From Rhodamnia argentea (Eukaryota > Streptophyta > Magnoliopsida > Myrtales > Myrtaceae): a stretch of DNA of 64,000 bases. Made by a program: the position numbers and the translations under genes. The notes below the pieces were generated by a model. It had not been told where the DNA came from, made no database searches, and saw only the letters and a list, made by a program, of their open reading frames with translations. Below, in pieces: positions 1 through 11,200 of this stretch. The stretch's first letter is position 1. Each line of letters begins with the position of its first letter. The stretch is from positions 1,198,501 to 1,262,500 of the forward strand of contig NC_063160.1 of NCBI RefSeq assembly GCF_020921035.1, read 5' to 3'.

Positions 1-325
1 GAAATACAAATTTTAATACATGATGTTTAAAGTTCTTTAAATGTTGCGTTTTCTAAGTACATAGAAACATCTTGTGACGCATGGCTACCAGTATGCATGT
101 TGGATGCCCTCATCCTCTGCAATATTCTTTGTAGGAGAGTGAAATCTATGAAATTTAGGCCCAGCTTTATGAAAATAAGGTCAAACTAGCATAATCTAAG
201 CTTTTTCTATTTTTTAGGATTTTCTAAATTTTTTGTTATTTTTTAAAAAAATTATTAATTATTTTATTTTATTTTATTTTTATTAGGTAGAGGGGAAAAA
301 ATGACGAGAAAATTACAAGGAAAAA

Positions 326-550
326 GTGAGAGATGTGAGACTTCATTCTGTTTACTATTTTCAAAAGTCATTCTTTTTCCAGAAGCAACTTTTTTTTGCT
401 TTTGGATTTTACTCTAAAACCGATTCTGATTCTCCAAAACTGATTCTGGAAACAGAATCAGAATCAGAATTATTTACGTTACCAAATAGCATTCTCATTT
501 TGTACTGTTGCGGGATGAGAATTAGAGAATGAGAATAGTTACCATGCAGA
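326..550. repeat. MITE-like repeat with inverted GATTCTG motifs
   Basis: Copies of GATTCTGATTCT about 425-455 are followed by the complement CAGAATCAGAATCAG, giving a hairpin. The right side reads through GAATGAGAATAGTTACC and CATGCAGACC. This matches the style of small non-autonomous hAT elements, but no target duplication was identified and the left boundary is unclear. Confidence 0.4.
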
Positions 551-709
551 CCCTTAAAAACTTAAGCTATTAAATGGAAGAGTACGTGTATTTAAGGCCA
601 TTGAAAGCACACATTTGAGCTTTGTGGGATACCTTAACAAGGTAAGTGTTGGAAACTCCCATTTTTATGGTCTATGAGTGTTTTTCCATCTCCTTTTTCA
701 GTACTTAAT

Positions 710-839
710 TGGTCGTTAATATCAATTAACTGTTTGTTTTCAATGATCGCCTGCGAGCTTCTTTACTAAATTCCTGGTCGTTAATATCAATTAACTGTTT
801 GTTTTTTATGATCACCTGCAAGCTTCTTTACTAAATTCC
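710..839. repeat. 65-bp tandem duplication (two copies)
   Basis: Copy 1 is 710-774 and copy 2 is 775-839. Both run from TGGTCGTTAATATCAATTAA to CTTTACTAAATTCC and differ at only a few bases. They lie just upstream of the first visible TERT exon. Confidence 0.9.
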
Positions 840-950
840 TTGGACATACTTCTTTATTGTGCACAATTGTATGTCTCATAATCCATAGTGTTGAAATTCT
901 TAGTGGTTTCTCATAGAAACATGGTTTCTTGTTACGTCTGTTATTTTCAG

Positions 951-3900
951 GGGTTTGAATCTGTTGATAAGTTACCCAGATATGACTTGAAACATCATGA
1001 AAATAAGTTGGAAACAAATGTTACTGAGTTTGAGGAACTGAAGTCATATTGTTCGAAGAGTCAGGTTGTGGCATTCATATGGGCTGTTTGTAGGAGTATA
1101 GTTCCTCTAGAACTATTAGGTGCTCCTATTAATTGGAGAAAATTGCGGAGAAACATTTACAAGTTCATTGAACTACGGAGGTTTGAGCAGTTTTCTCTGA
1201 AGCAATGTATGCATAAGTTACAAGCAGTAAGGTTTATTTTTCTATTCAGGGATCTTTCAATTCGATCCAATGATCAGGTGCTTCAGGATGCAGTAGGGGA
1301 GAATATAGACATATTAAGAAATGGAAACAACGAACTGAATGAAATGATGTCAATACTGAGGCATACACTTCTCAAAAGATGGATTTACTGGTTCTTTTCA
1401 TGTCTAGTTGTGCCATTGGTGCGGGCCAACTTTTATGTCACTGAAAGTGAATATGGAAAGCAGGATGTATTTTTTTTTCGGAAGTCAATATGGGAGAGTT
1501 TGTCAAACAGAGTTATGAGCCACTTGAAAGATAAGAGCTACACTTGCTTGAGTGATGCGTCTGTTAGAAGTATTTTAGGCAGAAGATCTTTTGGTTTCTC
1601 AAAGCTTAGATTTCGTCCTAAAGAAAATGGGTTGAGGATGCTCGCAAACCTTAAAGCTTCATCTTGTATTCCAGCAAGGAAGTCACATCACAATGATCAG
1701 TGTTGCCAAACTTTGAAGATGAGGCAGTTTCGGGAAAAAGCAGGTAAATTTAAACTTTTCAGATCTGCGAATAGTGTTCTCCGTGATATGCACGCTGTTT
1801 TGAGAAGTTTGAAGGTTGAAGAATCAGAGAAGTTAGGGTCATCAGTATTTGACTACAACGATGTTTACAGAAAGCTTTGCCCTTTTTTGGTTGGTATGAA
1901 GAATGGTGCAACAAAGTTTCCTGATATGTTCATTATAGTGTCTGATGTCTCCAAAGCATTTGATTCTATCAACCAAGATAAGCTATTAAGCATATTGCAA
2001 GATGTAATAGCTCAACCTGGTTATCTTTTGGAGGAGTCTTCTGAAATTGTCTGCCGAAAGAAAGGATTGTGGGTTCATCATAATCTAAATTTGGTTGGAA
2101 AACATATTCGCAATGGACCAAGAAGACTGGCTCCCTGTTTCTTTGCCAGCTCATTCCATGGTGTTCTTACAAACCAGGTATATCAGATGGAGGAAAGTCA
2201 CACCTACAGTTTCTTTTAAGCTGATCAGATAAGTTACTGCTTTATCTAATGCCATATCGGCTGTTTAGGACTTGCACATCTTTTCCCTGTCCTGCTGACT
2301 AATTTGCTTTTCAGTGTTCGTCCATGCAATTTTTTTACTGATTTGTTGGTTGGTGCGCTGTTTTCTTGTGCCAAGAAATTTATACTTATATAGGCACTGA
2401 CATTGGACAGAAATGGATTTGCTTTTCTGGCCATGATAGTATGGAAGTTGAAATCCACATCTACCTAGTATTCTTAGTCAATGTAAATAGGCCATGATTA
2501 ATTCAGCATGTGCGGAAAGTTCCATTACTAGCTTGAACTTGCACTTGTACGTAGTTCATTTTTCCTAGAAGTTGCATGAAACATTCATTTGTCGGAGATG
2601 GAATTTTGTATCGTGACTGCATAATAATTGGAACTTTTGAGTATAGCTTAAGTTCATGAGAGTTGTTTGAATGTAGCTTTCTCTTACCTTTGTATCTCTT
2701 TCTTGGAATTTGAGTGTGGGAAGCACAATTTTATTCTGTGAGAAGACTTATGGTTGTTCATCCATATTTATCGATGATACATCCAATTGTAATACTTTGA
2801 TTTCCTGTAGAAAGGCGTCATTCATCTTTTCGGATGAAGTGTACGTAAGATACTGTGGGTTCTTTATCAATATTTAACTTTCTTAACTGTTTCAAGTGTA
2901 GTCCGCCCCTATTGAAAGTTGGACAGGCTGTGCAAAAGAAAGCAAATTCACACTGGTGTTTTTATAACCGGACCAAGTGGGCTGGCTTGGTTCGAATGGG
3001 TGGACCAAGAAGTGGTTGATTGGACCAGTTCAAACCATTAAAGTGGCATTGCTCCGAAACCTAATTCAGTTGGTACTGGACCTGATGAAATGGTCAAATC
3101 GGGGCGGATAAACTGAGTCGGTCAACTTTGTTTTCCTTTAAAAATGTATCATTATGCGCTCCTGATGTTAGAACCAGGGACCTCATATTTAATGCCATAG
3201 CTGTTGCCACTATGCACTGGGGACACTTACCTTTTAGTTGATCAAATATCTTTAGCGCCTGCCAACACCACCCGGAGCAGTGGGCAATAACTAATATCTG
3301 GTGTACTGAATGTTGATAGAACTGGGTCTGTCCAGATTCTTCTGCCCACCTTTTAACCATTGAGCTGAGCTCTCTGTTCAGATGGTGAGTCTTGGACAGA
3401 ATTCTAGCCTCCGATTGTCAAATCACTGTTGGGTTCCAACTTGACCACAGACCCCCCCGTAAAAAGTCGTGGTTTGTTATAAAGTATGGGTCTTCTTCAG
3501 GCTGTCATCCTTGTGAATTTTACATCTCTTTCTGTTGGCTTTTATTTTGTTTTATTTATTTATTTATTTACAATAAACTTATCTCTGGAGGTGCTAGTTA
3601 GTATCATATATTAACTTAAAGGTTGATCATTTTCCGCTGATGATTTGTGAGTACCTTCAATTTTTAAATCATGAGGGAACATTTGATATCCTGTTATAGG
3701 GCATTACTTGTCATTGATGCTCTGCATTGTCGTGGCTTGGGAGTATTTTCTTGACGATGCAGCATCTCTTTTTTGTGAATTTTGTTGTTTATGGCTGATT
3801 CGTTTGATCGAGTGATAAACTATTTTCATTGTTAAAGTATCCCTCATTGCTTGTCAAAGCGGTTGTCATTGGCCTTATATTTATGTAGTCTCCTTCCACC

Positions 3901-6881
3901 TATCGGTTTTAAGATTTAAATTAGACTTTCTAACGTGATATCATGCCCAATTTCCGTCCTTGATTTATTTCTCCCATGAGGCCTCTTATATTTGTCAATT
4001 CCACTTGCCGTCCTCGGTTCGGTTTGCATCTTACCTCCCATGTTGAAGGGGTCCCAATCGGCTTTATATTCATGAAGTCTCCCTCCACCTATCAGTTTAA
4101 GTTTTTTGGATTGGACTTTCTAACATTCACGATAAGAACAAAAATAGTATGAGAGGAAGGAAGGAGCAGAGGTACACTGGAAATTTAGACTGCACTTTAT
4201 TTAACTTATTATCAAGTGCTGGTTCGGTCCAGTTCAATTTGCCATCCTAGATTTGATGAATAACTGGTCAAAACCGGATGAACTGGCTAAACCAATAAAC
4301 CATTATTTGTGTGGAAGTGGAACCTTTTTCTATGTTATATTTTCTTTAGAAGATTTCAGAAAAGGAGGGCAGCTGGGAGAAAATCAATAAGAACGAATAA
4401 AAGACTACATGTTGATCATTTTTGGATGTCATAATTGATATCTAAAAATAGTTTATGGTAATGAATACCTAGACAATGGGTTGAGTAAGTCCACGTCTTT
4501 ACTACTGTTTTCTGAGTAATGACGCATGGCATTTTCCTCAGCTGCTAGGTTTTGGCACTTGCCCTAGAGCACTAAGAAGTCAATTCAGCCTTATTTCTGA
4601 TGCTTGTTCTTTTTCTTAACCATTAATTCGCTATACATCAGGTGACCTGCACTTAATAAATTTTGGAGATTGGAAAAGGGAAGAATATCGTAGTAGGATT
4701 GGAAGTATTCCATCTATCTTTTTTCAAATGTATTTTGTGGAACTGTTTCCTATGTGTCCTGTAATCTAGTTCTCTTGTGGTCAGATCCTTGATTGAGCAT
4801 AACTATTGCTCTTCATGTCTGCTTCTCTTTCTGTTCCTGGAGGAAGTTATACGAGTCTCGTTCTTCCTTTTGATGCATCAGGAAAGAAGCAGGTTTATAA
4901 AACGAGAAGAGCTCTTTGTTAATCTAATTGAGCATGTGAAGCGCAATGTCCTACAATTTGACAAAAACTTCTATCTTCAAGGTGTTGGTATCCCTCAAGG
5001 AAGTATTATATCTTCTCTTCTTTGCTCATTGTACTATGGGCATCTTGAACGAAGTGTGGTTTTTCCTTTCCTGGAAAAGGCTCATGAATCTGCCACTGAT
5101 GATTTTTCTACCAGACAAAGTTGTCAGGGTATTTCTGGTTCTGATGCAGTAATTATGTTGGAGAAGGATGATTTACCCAATCCTAGTTTTCTGCTTCTCA
5201 GATTTATTGATGACATTCTTTTTATATCGACCTCAAAAAGACAGGCTGCTAGTTTTTTCTTGAGGCTCAAAAGAGGATTTCGGGATTATAATTGCTTTAT
5301 GAATGAGGAGAAGTTTGGTTTGAATTTTGATGTTGGTCCCCACTCCCAGTCAAGGATTCAATCTCACAGGGCTTACATTGATGAAAGTGGTAATTCATTT
5401 CTGCGATGGAGTGGCCTGCTTATAAACTGTACCAGTTTAGAGGTTCAGGCAGATTACACAAGGTTATATTTTCATTGATTCCTTTGGCTTGCTATTGTTC
5501 TGGAATATTGCTTCTATGTGAAGAGGGTTTGGTGCATAGATGTATCTTATGGCAGTATGGTTTTCTTATGCTTTTGGGTATTATGTGCGAATAACTAAGG
5601 AGACATAAAGTTACTGATAGTGAAACTTCTAATTCTGGCAAACTTGTAATCATGAAGGAAGCATCAGCTGGTCGTGGATTATCCATCACAGCTGTATCGG
5701 CTCCACATGTATGTCTAATGCTTTTTACGGACTAAAGAACCATTTCATAAAAGTTTTCCATATATATTGCGCACATGCAAATCTTGCTTAGTTGCATGAG
5801 ATTTGCATGAATGAGATTGTTCTGTTTTTTCATCCCATAATGGCAGTGATTTGGATTAATATCTTAGGTAAGTATACGATTGGGGCTATTACAATTTTAT
5901 TGCATCAGTATACTACAATTATCTACTGATACTGCATGTTAAAGTAAGTTGCTAACAAGAAAGTAAGAACACATCAGGAATTTTCATGGAGTATTAGCTT
6001 TTCATTATAACCCATAATATCTCGACGAGTAACTCCATTCACTGTTAGCAGGTATCAGAAAACCCATCTGCGTTCTGCTCTTACCGTCCGTTGGCAACAA
6101 AAACCCGGTTCTCATTTGAAGACCAAGTTGTGCGATTTTCTGAGGCCTAAATGCCATCCTATATTTTTCGATTCGAATATTAACTCAGCAGCTGTTGTCA
6201 GATTAAATATCTATCAGGTTTTTCTGCTCTGTGCCATGAAGTTCCATTGCTACGTTTGCGATTTATCATACATTTGCAAGATTAAGGCGAGTTCTTATAT
6301 GAAGATGATTGAGGAGTCTTTCAGGTAGTGGCATCCATTTCTTCCTAATAAGCTCGTTGTTTTACTTCTGTCGATTGTCTCAGTATGTTCTGGTGTTTCA
6401 TTGGAACCGCTATTTATTATCTTCACCGTGTAATCGAGAATCAAAATTTGCCAAAAAGTTCTTTCCTTATTTGGCATTTTCCTTTTGAGTTGCTCACATG
6501 TAAACTCTCGAAAAAGCAAGATGACATTTGCGTAAAAATCACCTGAGTTTTCTCCTCAAATGTTTGAATGGCATTTGCGTTCTTATCCTGATTAATTGTG
6601 TTATCAGGCACATGTTCTCTCTGATAAAGAAGAGGATGCGCACGGGGCATCTCGTTCCTTCTCTTCGCCCGGTTCTTCAGCTGGAGGAGGGGGAAGTCGA
6701 GTGGCTTGGCTTAGTCGCTTACATCCGAGTGCTGGAGCGAAAGCAGTCGAGGCACAAGGGCTTGCTATCCCATTTGAAGTCCAAGTTTTCCAAACACTGG
6801 ATTAATAGGGACGTATCGCCTCAACTAAAGCATGCAGTTGATGGCTCACATTCATCCTCATTGTGGCAAATTGAGTATTAG
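951..6881 (+). CDS. TERT: Telomerase reverse transcriptase (3' exons; N-terminus outside window)
   Basis: Catalytic subunit of telomerase, which copies the telomerase RNA template onto chromosome ends in the nucleus. Four exons join in frame: 951-2177, 4882-5462, 6052-6324 and 6608-6881, with GT/AG borders, giving 784 residues and a TAG stop. The first exon enters in the RNA-binding domain (WAVCRSIVPLELLGAP, then RRFEQFSLKQCMHKL) and continues through the T motif (FYVTESEYGKQD), motifs 1 and 2 (KLRFRPKENGLRMLANL) and motif A (SDVSKAFD, about 1941-1964). The second exon carries motif B' (GVGIPQGS, about 4981-5004) and motif C (FIDDILFIS, about 5203), so all three catalytic aspartates are present. 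The last two exons code for the C-terminal extension (RPKCHPIFFDSNINSA; FSLIKKRMRT). Plant TERTs are about 1100-1260 residues, so about 350-450 N-terminal residues are missing. There is no frameshift in the visible exons, and the gene looks functional. Intron 2178-4881 is 2.7 kb and holds repeats. Confidence 0.95.
3860..4137. repeat. Imperfect direct repeat inside the long TERT intron
   Basis: About 3868-3945 and about 4049-4127 share the string CCACCTATC and flanking sequence of the type GGCTTTATATT(T/C)ATG...AGTCTCC, then TTGGACTTTCTAAC-like ends. They are diverged direct copies about 180 bp apart. Nearby tracts rich in GGTTCGG and CCAGTTCAA motifs (about 2960-3110 and 4220-4310) flank this segment, which suggests that the middle of the intron is a decayed insertion. 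Confidence 0.55.
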
Positions 6882-6889
6882 GTTGCGGT

Positions 6890-7990
6890 TGTTTCAATGA
6901 AAGTGTTTTTCGGAAATGGATTTTCCGGACTTTCACTTATTTGATTTGTCGAAAATGACTTAGTCAAGTGAAAACACTTTTCGGTCAACGGAAAATTTAT
7001 GCATAAACTTGAAAAAATGAGTTCCTAAATCTAAAGAGGGAAAATATTTTCTGGATTTGTTCATCTCGAATTTTGTTTGATATTTTATTAGTTTATTTTA
7101 TATCTTTTACATTTTATGTTTTGTATTTGTTTATTTATTTCCTCCACCATTTGCCACGCCCGGGATGGTTGGTGACCAACCATAGACATGGCTCGGCGAG
7201 CTCGAGACTTGCCCGACGCCGGAGTGCTTCGGCTCGCTTGTGGCCATCGCCCGGCCGGGTTGCGGGGGAGGGAGAAAGAAAGAGAAAAAACAAAAAAATA
7301 AATTACAAATCTAATTTGTTTTAGCATAAGATAAAAGTTATGAAATTAAAATCATTTTTCAAATGAGAATCAACTATCAAAAGAAGAAGAATGGCACATC
7401 CTGGAAGATGGTCGCCTGTGGCCATCGCCTCATCACCGATGGGGTGGCGAAGATGGTCGGCGGGGTCATTGGTGCCTTGGTAAGGGTTGGCAATTCTCAC
7501 CAAAATTCTCGGTGGCCAGCTTGGTTTTTTTCTTTTTTATGTTCTCTTTTTAGTTTTATCATTTTATCCTTTTTTTTAAGTTTAAAAATATAGAAAAGGA
7601 AACAAAGAAATAAAAAATTTTAAAAAATAAAGGACAAGAATGTCATTGACCAATTGATGATGTTTGGTCCTTTTTGATGCACTTCAAGCTTTTATTTGAA
7701 TAATTAAAATGAGAAAATAAGCATTCCTCTAAAGGTCTATTTATTTTGTGAAAAATAATTAATTTAAAATATATTTTGTTAAAAAAATACTTATATTTCT
7801 TGGAATAATCAAACAATTAATTTTTTTTTCATGATCAGTAATAACTCATATCTAAATATTTTCGTGAACAATATTTTCCTCATTCATTCTAATAAATATA
7901 TAATGAATCATCGTATTAATATAATATATTTTAAATTGTTTATTTTTTGCCAAATATATTTTTTGTTTTTGCACTCTTCACTCTTCGGTG
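6890..7990. repeat. Repeat-derived spacer with GC-rich blocks
   Basis: After the TERT stop the sequence shows gaaaa/ttttc-rich, MITE-like ends (about 6895-7060), then two GC-rich islands (about 7150-7275 and 7385-7520) in otherwise AT-rich DNA, then AT-rich sequence. There is no gene-like ORF. The GC-rich islands resemble the inner parts of non-autonomous TIR elements. Exact borders cannot be set. Confidence 0.45.
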
Positions 7991-8180
7991 GATTCTTTCA
8001 AGAACTCTCAGTTCAGGACACAAAAGAAAGCGCTCTATCTCCCTCAGCAAGATCAAGAATTCTAGTTCAGCAGCTGTCATCCCCCGGTTCGTAGTTCGTA
8101 CCTCCATTTCTCCTTAGTTCTGTCGTCGTCAACCAAATTTTGTGGCATTTCTTGCTCTCCGAGTTCGACTCTTCGTCAAC

Positions 8181-8267
8181 ATGGGATCGATCACTGAGAA
8201 AGCTTCTCTTTTCACTTTCTGGGTTGCCCTTTTAGGACTGATTTTATCACTTGGGAATGTTGTTTGA
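8181..8267 (+). other. Upstream ORF overlapping the start of the head/coiled-coil gene
   Basis: An ATG at 8181 opens a 28-codon frame that ends at TGA 8265-8267. That stop lies beyond the ATG at 8257 which starts the downstream protein, in a different frame. If the transcript starts upstream of 8181, ribosomes using this ATG would pass the main start, which would lower translation. Alternatively the true first exon is spliced differently and 8181 is the start of another isoform. Confidence 0.4.
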
Positions 8268-11200
8268 AGAATTCGAAGCAATATTTGGGGAGCCCCAAGT
8301 GGAATGGTCGAACAGAGGAGGTCATCCACTGCGGCGGTTCTTGTACTATGTCCACGCTCCAGACCCTTCTCACCTCAGGATTCACGTCACTGATTTTCAC
8401 TCCAATACTTGGGAGGCTCTTCGTTCTGTTCATGAGCTCGAGGACATGGTTTGTCTTCTTGCTTTTTAATTCCCTTTTTGTTGCATTTTATTTCTGTTCT
8501 TTATTTTCTCGATACAGATATCATTTTTAAGAACTTTAGCTTTGGTGGGTGTTTTGTGAATAGGAAGGAGGGAAAAGGTCCGATTTCATAATTTTCTCGT
8601 TTATTTTCTCGATACAGATATCATTTTTGAGAACTTTAGCTTTGGTGGGTGTTTTGTGAATAGGAAGGAGGGAAAAGGTTCGATTTCGTAATTTTCTCGT
8701 TTGTTGGGTTGTGCTTGGTTTGATCAATGAATGTAGAATGCTTTTATTATGGAATCAGTGAGACCAACATATAATGTACAACCTCTTTCAGAATCAGATA
8801 GTTATTTCGAGTGAGTAAATTGTCGGGCATGCATTCGTCTTACGGCTAGTTCCAATCTCCAGATCTCTGAGTTAAGTGGGGATGTAAAAGAAGCAAAAAA
8901 GACCAAATAAATAAATAAAAAAAAAAAAAAAAAAAAAAAAAAACAGAGATGAATGAGAACATAAAATGCAACTATATTGAGAATGAGTCGGTGACTAGAG
9001 CAATAGAGACAGGATTTGTAGTTGGGTCTTGAAAAGATAAGCAACTTTTGCTTGGCCTTTATCCTTTATGTCAGGCTCACTAGGATTTATTTTAGCTTGG
9101 AACATCCGGTTATCTCAGTATGAGTTAGACATCTTTAGCTCCATCTCAACAATTCCTTTTTTCCTTCACAAGGGATTGTGAGTATGTGATGTTCTTCAAT
9201 GGTATCGCGGGTCTCTTTACTAGTTCGTATTGGTGGTGCACAATTTTGTGGAATGAAGGTAGTGGGTCTGATTGTTTGATAGAAAAGAAGGTATAGTATG
9301 TGTTCTTTATGGAAATTTCCTGGGAAAAATGTTCGCTTTCTCCTTATGATTTCCTTTCTTATCTCCTGGCATTCGAATATGTACCATTCTTAGGTACTTC
9401 AATCTCCTTGTTTGTTTTTTGCGATATAAAAAAAAAAATAAATCTCCTTGTTTGAAGATTTAATATCTGGATCCAAAGTCATTTCTAATTTGTCTAGGGT
9501 TCTTTCTTGTCCCTGAGCCTGATGTTTCTTGGCTAGTCATTGGTGGATATATTGAGGTCACAATAACAAATTGAGCCAATGAAATGTCAATATCTATTAA
9601 AATAGAGAGCCTAACTGGTGATGGTTGTTTTTTACAAAACTGAACTAGCTGGCCCACTTACGCCAGGAGCAGTGGTATGACTGTTTGATCAAGGGCATTG
9701 TGATGCGGTTGATGCTCCCACATCACATTGTCAGTGTCATTCTCATCGAAAGTCTCTGGGAAGAATGAGTGTATCGTGTTATTTTGAGACAACTCGTGAC
9801 AAACCAATTAACCTTAATGATTCTCAAACTACTATCCAACCGTTCGATTATTCCTTTAGCTATGAGGTAGTCATACTATACCTTTTGAACTACAAGTGCA
9901 GAGGGACAACATTGGGATTGGTGGCTCTTGGTCTGAGTTCATTGACTATTTCGTGGCTTCAATAAAGTCTGAAGATGTAAAACTTGTTATGCATGGACAA
10001 TCGGACTCAGGTGGTGAGTCTTGTTTGTTCTTTGCTCTTTTGTTTCCTTTACTGATTTACTTACGCTCCTTCTATTATTACCTCTACCTAGTTATGTTCA
10101 TCTGAGATTGCCTCTTTGATCTTGATTTGTTTGTTCGTGATCCATAGCAATTATAATGGTTTCTTTCAAGAATGGCTTCATCTGTTTATTCATGATATTT
10201 GGCAACTTGTAGAGGTGAAGTTTCTTCAATGTGGCTTGAATTTGGACGTCATGCCATTTTCTGGAAAATATATGTTTTTAGCTTCAAGAATGTCTGAAAA
10301 AGATCCTTTGTCCTAGCAAGAGACTTGCAATCGTTAAAGTTTTAGAGCCCGTCCTTCACTGCAAAAGATCCTTTTCTCCTAGCAAGAGGCTAGAAATTGT
10401 TGAGGTTTTGGAGTCCACGTCTGTTGAGAGTATTTAGCCAATGGGGGCATATTTGTCATTTTCTTTATTATTTTCTGAATAGCAGCAATAAGGGCAATAT
10501 TGTAATTCTTGGCTTTTTGGCTTTATTATAAATAGATAGCTTGAGGTCACATTGACCTAACCAATCATTCAGTTTTGTTTTTTTCTCTCAACACCGTCCT
10601 TCACTGCAGTTATATCATGATGCAGAAAAAGTGGGCACTAAAAGATTGCAGTTGGGTGAGGGAAATCAAAAACTTCTCGAGTCACTCTAAGTTGCTTTTC
10701 CATATAGCTGCCTCAGGAATATTGCACAAGACATTTTTGACTATTCTTAATGAAATTATAGATGGATTTGCCATCAATATCTTTTCAGTTGCCTATTGGA
10801 CTTTTTTCTGTGTATTTGATTAAGAGAAGCTTCACTGGACCTCTAAATGAAAGGTTTCTCAACTGTGATGAAATTGGTGCCTGATTGATGAGAAAGGTAA
10901 TGTATTCTTGGATATCCACAGTTGAAATACCTTGCTGGTCATAGTAACTAATGGTCATTCTGAAGATTTAAACCTGGTCTAATAACATATTCTTATCTTT
11001 ACAAAGAATAAATGTGTAGTATGATCAGTTGAAGTAGTACATTTGTTTCTTCCTTCATCATGTTGTCATGGTGTCTTTATGTGTTCGGGCATTTGGATCT
11101 GCATAAAGTTGGGAACTTGCTCATAAGTGCAGATGATATGCCAGTAGATAAACTTGAATCTTCTGATATGCAGGTGGTTGAAGCTGTTTGTAAATGTTAA

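Larger units (their letters stand above)
1..950. other. Probable TERT intron or upstream part of the gene, no secure exon
   Basis: The first secure TERT exon begins at 951 after a pyrimidine-rich acceptor ending TTATTTTCAG. The sequence to its left is AT-rich and contains a MITE-like stretch and a 65-bp tandem duplication. A short open stretch ending in a good donor (AACAAG then GTAAGT, about 644) could be a small exon, but I could not tie it to the TERT family. Confidence 0.5.

Noticed and set aside
600..644. Possible small TERT exon with an open frame and a strong donor (AAG then GTAAGT)
   Set aside because: The encoded stretch does not resemble any TERT segment I know, and the acceptor side is weak, so it is not included in the gene model.
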